Below are positions 32,185 through 35,842 of a stretch of DNA of 35,842 bases, in pieces. The stretch is from Gammaproteobacteria bacterium (GTDB taxonomy: Bacteria > Pseudomonadota > Gammaproteobacteria > UBA6429 > Thiohalophilaceae). The position numbers and the translations under genes were made by a program. Where the stretch lies: contig JAGLTQ010000061.1 of assembly GCA_023135195.1 (NCBI GenBank), positions 1-35,842 of the forward strand. Direction: 5' to 3'. Within the stretch, counting starts at the first letter, position 1; each line of letters begins with the position of its first letter. The notes under the pieces are model-generated. The model was not told the DNA's origin, did not search any database, and worked only from the letters and a program-made list of their open reading frames with translations.

Positions 32185-32718
32185 ATGCGATTAAAAACCA
32201 GCACTCAAATAAAACACATCCGTCTCCCTGCTATTGATGGCTCCACCTTTAATTCTGAAACTATCAAGGGAAAACCTGTTTTACTTTCCTTTTTCCGTTT
32301 TGCCAGCTGTCCATTTTGTAACCTGCGTGTCAATGAACTTGTACAACGTTTTAATGAATTTGGTGATGACTTTACCATTATTGCAATTTTTGATTCACCG
32401 CTTGATAATTTAACTCGTCATACAGAAGGTCACAAAGCACCCTTTCCTATCCTGGCGGATGAAGGAAATAAGTATTACAAGGAATATGGTATAGAACATT
32501 CATTTATCGGAATGTTAAAAGGCATGTTTTTCCGTATGCCAATATTATTTAAAGGCATGTTGAAAGGATACATCCCTCTTATTATTAAAGGCAGTATGAC
32601 AACCATGCCTGCGGACTTTTTAATTGATCGAGAAGGAAATATTAAAACAGCGCATTATGGAAAAGATGAAGGCGATCATTTATCTTTTGATAAAATAAAA
32701 GCCTTCTCAAATAGCTAA
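32185..32718 (+). CDS. Peroxiredoxin-like (AhpC/TSA-type) protein
   Basis: A 177-residue thioredoxin-fold protein without a signal peptide. The active segment is FFRFASCPFCNLRV with C42 and C45. The VLLSFF strand before it and the NLTRHTEG...FPILADEGNKYYKEYGI block are typical of AhpC-like proteins. The C-terminal DFLIDREGNIKTAHYG closes the fold. The two-Cys motif in place of the usual peroxidatic T-x-x-C makes a peroxidase or a thiol oxidoreductase both possible. It sits 75 nt after the HTTM-like gene and overlaps the convergent hydrolase gene by 4 nt. Confidence 0.85.
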   Translation: MRLKTSTQIKHIRLPAIDGSTFNSETIKGKPVLLSFFRFASCPFCNLRVNELVQRFNEFGDDFTIIAIFDSPLDNLTRHTEGHKAPFPILADEGNKYYKEYGIEHSFIGMLKGMFFRMPILFKGMLKGYIPLIIKGSMTTMPADFLIDREGNIKTAHYGKDEGDHLSFDKIKAFSNS

Positions 32719-33509
32719 AAGGTTTTTTCTAAAAGCTGTTTCATTGCTGCCCATGATTTTTTATCAGCATCAGCGTTATATGCCAGAGGTATTTTGAATT
32801 TTTTACCAAATTTATCTGCCCCCGGGTTGGTAAAGGCATGTTTAGCACCAGGATAACTAATAAACTTGAAATTAACTCCAGCTGCCGTCATTTCTTTTTT
32901 GAAACTTGCAATACTCTCTGCTTTAACAAAAGGATCTGCCTTGCCATTTAACACAAGAACCTTTGCTTTAACTTTTCCTTTTATTGCTTTCTCTTTTGTT
33001 CCAAGGCTACCGTGAAAACTCACAACGGCATCGAGATCAACACCACGACGTGCCATCTCCAGAACAATGCCGCCACCAAAACAATATCCAATAGCGGCCA
33101 TTTTATCCTTTTCGACATTATCCTGTTTTTGTAATAGATTATAAGCAGCCATAAAGCGTTTTTCAGCTACCGCCATATTTGCTTTAACTGCACCAGAGAA
33201 TTTACCCGCATCTTTAGGATGAGATGCATTTTTCCCGTTACCATACATATCAAGTGCTAGCGCTCTATACCCCAGCTTAGCTAACATGCGTGCACGTCTT
33301 TTAGCATAATCGTTATGGCCCCACCATTCATGCACAACAATAATACCCGGACGTTGTCCTTTTATACTGTCATCATAGGCGAGATAGCCTTTCATTTTTA
33401 TATCACCATCTGAATAATCAATCGTTTTAGTAATAACTTCTGCCTGTGATTGAATTGACAACAGCGAAAATAATAATGCCGTTACTGGAATAAAATATTT
33501 AATTTTCAT
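32715..33509 (-). CDS. Exported dienelactone hydrolase family protein
   Basis: A 264-residue protein with a signal peptide (MKIKYFIPVTALLFSLLSIQ, cleavage near SQA-EV), so it is periplasmic. The Cys-His-Asp triad of the dienelactone hydrolase family is present: C143 in GYCFGGG, D192 in NGKADPFV, and H224 in GAKHAFTNPG, with E61 in VVHEWWG, the residue that activates the cysteine. The classical substrate is dienelactone, but exported homologues act on unknown esters or lactones. An AAGGAG site precedes the ATG. Its 3' end overlaps the convergent peroxiredoxin-like gene by 4 nt. Confidence 0.93.
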   Translation of the reverse strand: MKIKYFIPVTALLFSLLSIQSQAEVITKTIDYSDGDIKMKGYLAYDDSIKGQRPGIIVVHEWWGHNDYAKRRARMLAKLGYRALALDMYGNGKNASHPKDAGKFSGAVKANMAVAEKRFMAAYNLLQKQDNVEKDKMAAIGYCFGGGIVLEMARRGVDLDAVVSFHGSLGTKEKAIKGKVKAKVLVLNGKADPFVKAESIASFKKEMTAAGVNFKFISYPGAKHAFTNPGADKFGKKFKIPLAYNADADKKSWAAMKQLLEKTF

Positions 33510-33540
33510 AACACTCTCCTTAAGTTTTACATTGAGACCT

Positions 33541-33676
33541 TTACATGGATGTTATGAAGTTAGAGAACAAGGCAAAGCTTCCGCTCCTGCTCCTGCTCAC
33601 GCCCCTTACCTACGTCCATGTAGGTAAAACCGATGAGTACATGAGCATTTTGAAAAGTTTTCGCCGTACCCAACAT
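33541..33676. repeat. Palindromic intergenic element between dlh and nnrS
   Basis: A perfect inverted repeat, TTACCTAC-GTCCAT-GTAGGTAA (33606-33627), lies in a region whose left part (CATGGATG...GAGAACAAGGCAAAG) resembles the left part of the MITE-like element (CATGGACTG...GAGCAAGGCGAGAG). A GCTCCTGCTCCTGCTC stretch also recalls the shared core. No gene is present. Confidence 0.45.
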
Positions 33677-33737
33677 TTAAATTATATTATGTAGGGTAAA
33701 CGCTGTTATCTAGCTTCATAGCATTCGTGTAATGGTC

Positions 33738-34934
33738 TCAACCTGGTCTGCCATCTATTCGTGGTCTGATCCACATAGGAGTATAGATGACAAAGAAAAT
33801 AATAAATGCGGACACCCACAGCCAACCCGAGAACTGAATAAAAAACAGATAAAGATGAGGCATAAACATTGGCATAATGACTCTGGTTATAGCTGCAATG
33901 TTGATTAAAATAAATGCTAACGTCATCCAGCTACTTAATACCATTTCTCGACCTGTATGCCCGATACTAACGCGAGCCATCATACCGAGAGTCATAATGC
34001 CGATACCACCGACAGTAAAAGCATGAAAAGCGAATAAACTTTCATTGATATCAAAAATCACCCAGCCTTTGATCACAAATCCAAACACGATCCAGAGATA
34101 CGCAATCTGTAATATCCAGACAAGCGGTACCTGCCAGATTTTATTTGAGTACCAACCTGCAACTCGAATGAAGTTAGTAACAGCAGCAAACATCGCTAGA
34201 TAGCCAATTATTACACTATCCGAAAAAAATACTTCTCCTAGCACCATTAAAATCACACTAAGAGATGATAAACGCTCTATCCAAACCCACGTTTTTGTCG
34301 TTACACCAACTACCCCACGTTCGGTAAAAAAGGGGATAACGCGACCACCCATAATAACGATTAACAATATAACCAGATAAATCATTAATCGACTTCCGAG
34401 CACAATAGAAATATCAATCATACCTAGCGCACTTAAATGAACCATTAAGTTGGCGGCTGCCATGGTGAGTAAAAGAGGAACAAATACAAAGTTCGACCAC
34501 TGCTTTACTTTAAAAACGGGTATGGCAATTAAAAGCGCGACTAAAGGTAAAAAGGCAAGATCAACTGTAGCGATAATCCAATGGGGAAGTTCAGGTATAA
34601 ATGGCGCAAAACGACCTAACAAGAAGACAACCGATAATAATACCAGTTGTTTGCCATTGATCATTTTCATACCGGTCCAGTTACCTGCGGCGGTTAACAA
34701 AAAACCTGCAATCACTGCAACGGCATAACCAAATAACATTTCATGAGCATGCCAACCTGCGGGCGTGTAGTATCCTGAAATAGTTATTTTTCCAGATAAC
34801 TCATAAAGCCATAAAACAATAAGTGCAAAAGATGAAAAAGCGGCGAAGAGAAAAAATGGGCGGAAGCCTAGAGCAAAAAGCGCAAAAGATTTTTCATTCC
34901 CTTTCTCTTTAGGATCTTCAATATTCATAACCAT
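33738..34934 (-). CDS. nnrS: NnrS family membrane protein
   Basis: A 398-residue polytopic inner-membrane protein with about 12 hydrophobic helices. The family pattern is clear: ALGFRPFFLFAAFSSFALIV, the GWHAHEMLFGYAVAVIAGFL block with conserved histidines, LLTAAGNWTG, and GGRVIPFFTERG. NnrS is a heme- and copper-containing protein linked to tolerance of nitric oxide and other nitrosative stress. AAGGA lies 7 nt before the ATG at 34932-34934; a second ATG two codons later is less well placed. No denitrification gene is adjacent here. Confidence 0.94.
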   Translation of the reverse strand: MVMNIEDPKEKGNEKSFALFALGFRPFFLFAAFSSFALIVLWLYELSGKITISGYYTPAGWHAHEMLFGYAVAVIAGFLLTAAGNWTGMKMINGKQLVLLSVVFLLGRFAPFIPELPHWIIATVDLAFLPLVALLIAIPVFKVKQWSNFVFVPLLLTMAAANLMVHLSALGMIDISIVLGSRLMIYLVILLIVIMGGRVIPFFTERGVVGVTTKTWVWIERLSSLSVILMVLGEVFFSDSVIIGYLAMFAAVTNFIRVAGWYSNKIWQVPLVWILQIAYLWIVFGFVIKGWVIFDINESLFAFHAFTVGGIGIMTLGMMARVSIGHTGREMVLSSWMTLAFILINIAAITRVIMPMFMPHLYLFFIQFSGWLWVSAFIIFFVIYTPMWIRPRIDGRPG

Positions 34935-34946
34935 TCGTATTTCCTT

Positions 34947-35075
34947 TTATTTTTTCTTCAGTTTATTAGCAATAAGAATTAATTCTTTTGCCTGTTCAAT
35001 CAAAGTATTGAGGGCTTTAATGATTTCATCAGGGACTTTAAAGTATTTTCTAACATTAACTATTCGCCACCTCAA
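34947..35075 (-). CDS. Possible 42-residue basic protein overlapping the end of yheS
   Basis: A TTG-started frame (35073-35075) reads VRKYFKVPDEIIKALNTLIE in its middle and ends in IANKLKKK. The regular helix and charged ends look protein-like rather than random. The start lacks a good ribosome site and overlaps the 3' end of yheS by 20 nt, so translation would depend on coupling. I do not recognise it. Confidence 0.3.
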   Translation of the reverse strand: MRWRIVNVRKYFKVPDEIIKALNTLIEQAKELILIANKLKKK

Positions 35076-35842
35076 GTTCTTCACTTACGTCGAGCCAGTC
35101 CATTTCAACCTGTTTTAAGTTGTTATCAACCTGCCCTTGCTCTTCTAATAATAATTTTAAAGTCTCTTTATTATCATTACTGTAAATATCATTATCTGCT
35201 AATTTTTCTTCCAGTGATTCTTTACTTAAAGTTAACGCTTCCATTTGTTTTTCAAGTTTTTTTAACTTGTTTTGTAATGGTCTAAGTAGTTTTCTTTTTT
35301 CAGCAGAATTTTGTCTTGCTTGTTTTTTATTGGGCTCATCATTATTACTCGTTTTTTTAACCGTGGCCGTGCCAGCAACCTCTTTGGCTTGTTGACTTAA
35401 CCATTGACGATAATCATCCAGACTACCATCAAATTCTACAACACGCCCATTTGCAACCAGTAGAAAATTATCAGTAACCGTTCTAAGTAAATGACGATCG
35501 TGCGAAACAATAATCATTGCACCTTCAAACTCTTGCATCGCAACAGTTAATGCATGACGCATTTCTAAATCCAGATGATTGGTAGGTTCATCCAGCAATA
35601 ACAGGTTTGGCTTTTGATAAACTACCAATGCTAAGACTAAACGTGCTTTTTCACCACCGGATAATGGAGCAACAGGATCCATCGCCATATCATTATTAAA
35701 AGCAAAACCACCCAGGTATTTACGCAAATCACTTTCTGTTGCTTTTGGATCAATACGCTGTAAATGCAGTAAAGGGCTTGCTTCAAAATCAAGCTGTTCA
35801 AGTTGATGTTGAGCAAAGTATCCAATATTCAGTTCTTTTGCC
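35056..35842 (-). CDS. yheS: ABC-F family ATP-binding protein YheS (C-terminal part, runs off right edge)
   Basis: Only the last about 262 codons are inside the window; the frame is open to the right edge, so a TTG at 35727 is not the real start. The second ABC domain shows the signature LSGGEKARLVLAL, Walker B LLLLDEPTNHLD, and the switch histidine IIVSHDRHLL. The segment DLRKYLGGFAF and the stretch VEFDGSLDDYRQWLSQQ match E. coli YheS. The C-terminus is a Lys-rich coiled coil. ABC-F proteins act on the ribosome rather than in transport. Confidence 0.93.
   Translation of the reverse strand, partial: AKELNIGYFAQHQLEQLDFEASPLLHLQRIDPKATESDLRKYLGGFAFNNDMAMDPVAPLSGGEKARLVLALVVYQKPNLLLLDEPTNHLDLEMRHALTVAMQEFEGAMIIVSHDRHLLRTVTDNFLLVANGRVVEFDGSLDDYRQWLSQQAKEVAGTATVKKTSNNDEPNKKQARQNSAEKRKLLRPLQNKLKKLEKQMEALTLSKESLEEKLADNDIYSNDNKETLKLLLEEQGQVDNNLKQVEMDWLDVSEELEVANS

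Overview
The window looks like a chromosomal segment of a gammaproteobacterium. A clear MutH (found only in Dam-type gammaproteobacteria), a YaiL/DUF2058 protein, a YheS-type ABC-F protein and an NnrS protein all point that way. The DNA is visibly AT-rich; I did not count its composition. The genus cannot be told from the sequence alone. There is no tRNA, rRNA, CRISPR array, phage gene or intact transposase. The only mobile-type DNA is a set of small palindromic repeats.

Layout. 1-3.7 kb: core metabolism, with adenylate kinase running off the left edge, inorganic pyrophosphatase, a YfcE-like phosphodiesterase, and molybdopterin genes moaE/moaD divergent from moaC. 3.8-9.8 kb: a secreted Sel1-repeat protein, MutH, a methyltransferase, a membrane-anchored GltB-like FMN protein, an unrecognised protein and DUF2058. 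9.8-17.1 kb: an aldehyde dehydrogenase overlapping an HD-GYP sensor, a small Arg-rich protein, a 281-bp MITE-like element, and a DoxX/glutathionyl-hydroquinone reductase/pirin operon divergent from a LysR regulator. 17.3-20.6 kb: a periplasmic binding protein beside a hybrid sensor kinase, with a perfect 12-bp inverted repeat just upstream. 20.7-25.4 kb: an acyl-activation locus, namely a cytochrome P450 and a fatty-acyl-AMP ligase with a built-in carrier domain, divergent from an Sfp-type phosphopantetheinyl transferase and a DUF374 acyltransferase. 25.4-27.6 kb: a GGDEF/EAL protein whose membrane anchor is cut off by an in-frame TAA, and a CheY-like regulator. 27.7-32.7 kb: a secreted hydrolase-like/TlpA fusion, a potassium-channel protein with an apparent early frameshift, a DUF2799 lipoprotein, a DCC/unknown/HTTM-like operon and a peroxiredoxin-like protein. 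32.7-35.8 kb: a dienelactone hydrolase, NnrS and a partial YheS.

How the parts fit. The most coherent accessory unit is 20.7-25.4 kb. The ligase can adenylate a fatty acid and load it on its own carrier domain, the PPTase can activate that carrier, the P450 could oxidise the bound chain, and the acyltransferase could move it to a lipid acceptor. The binding protein and sensor kinase lie directly downstream of the ligase on the same strand and may form a sensing pair of the TorT/TorS kind. The DoxX/YqjG/pirin operon looks like a quinone or electrophile stress unit under LysR control. Several proteins (HD-GYP, degenerate GGDEF with EAL, CheY-like) belong to c-di-GMP or phosphorelay signalling.

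Other notable points are a long Lys/Thr/Ala tail on a zinc-type adenylate kinase, at least three families of short palindromic repeats, and two genes with damaged 5' ends.
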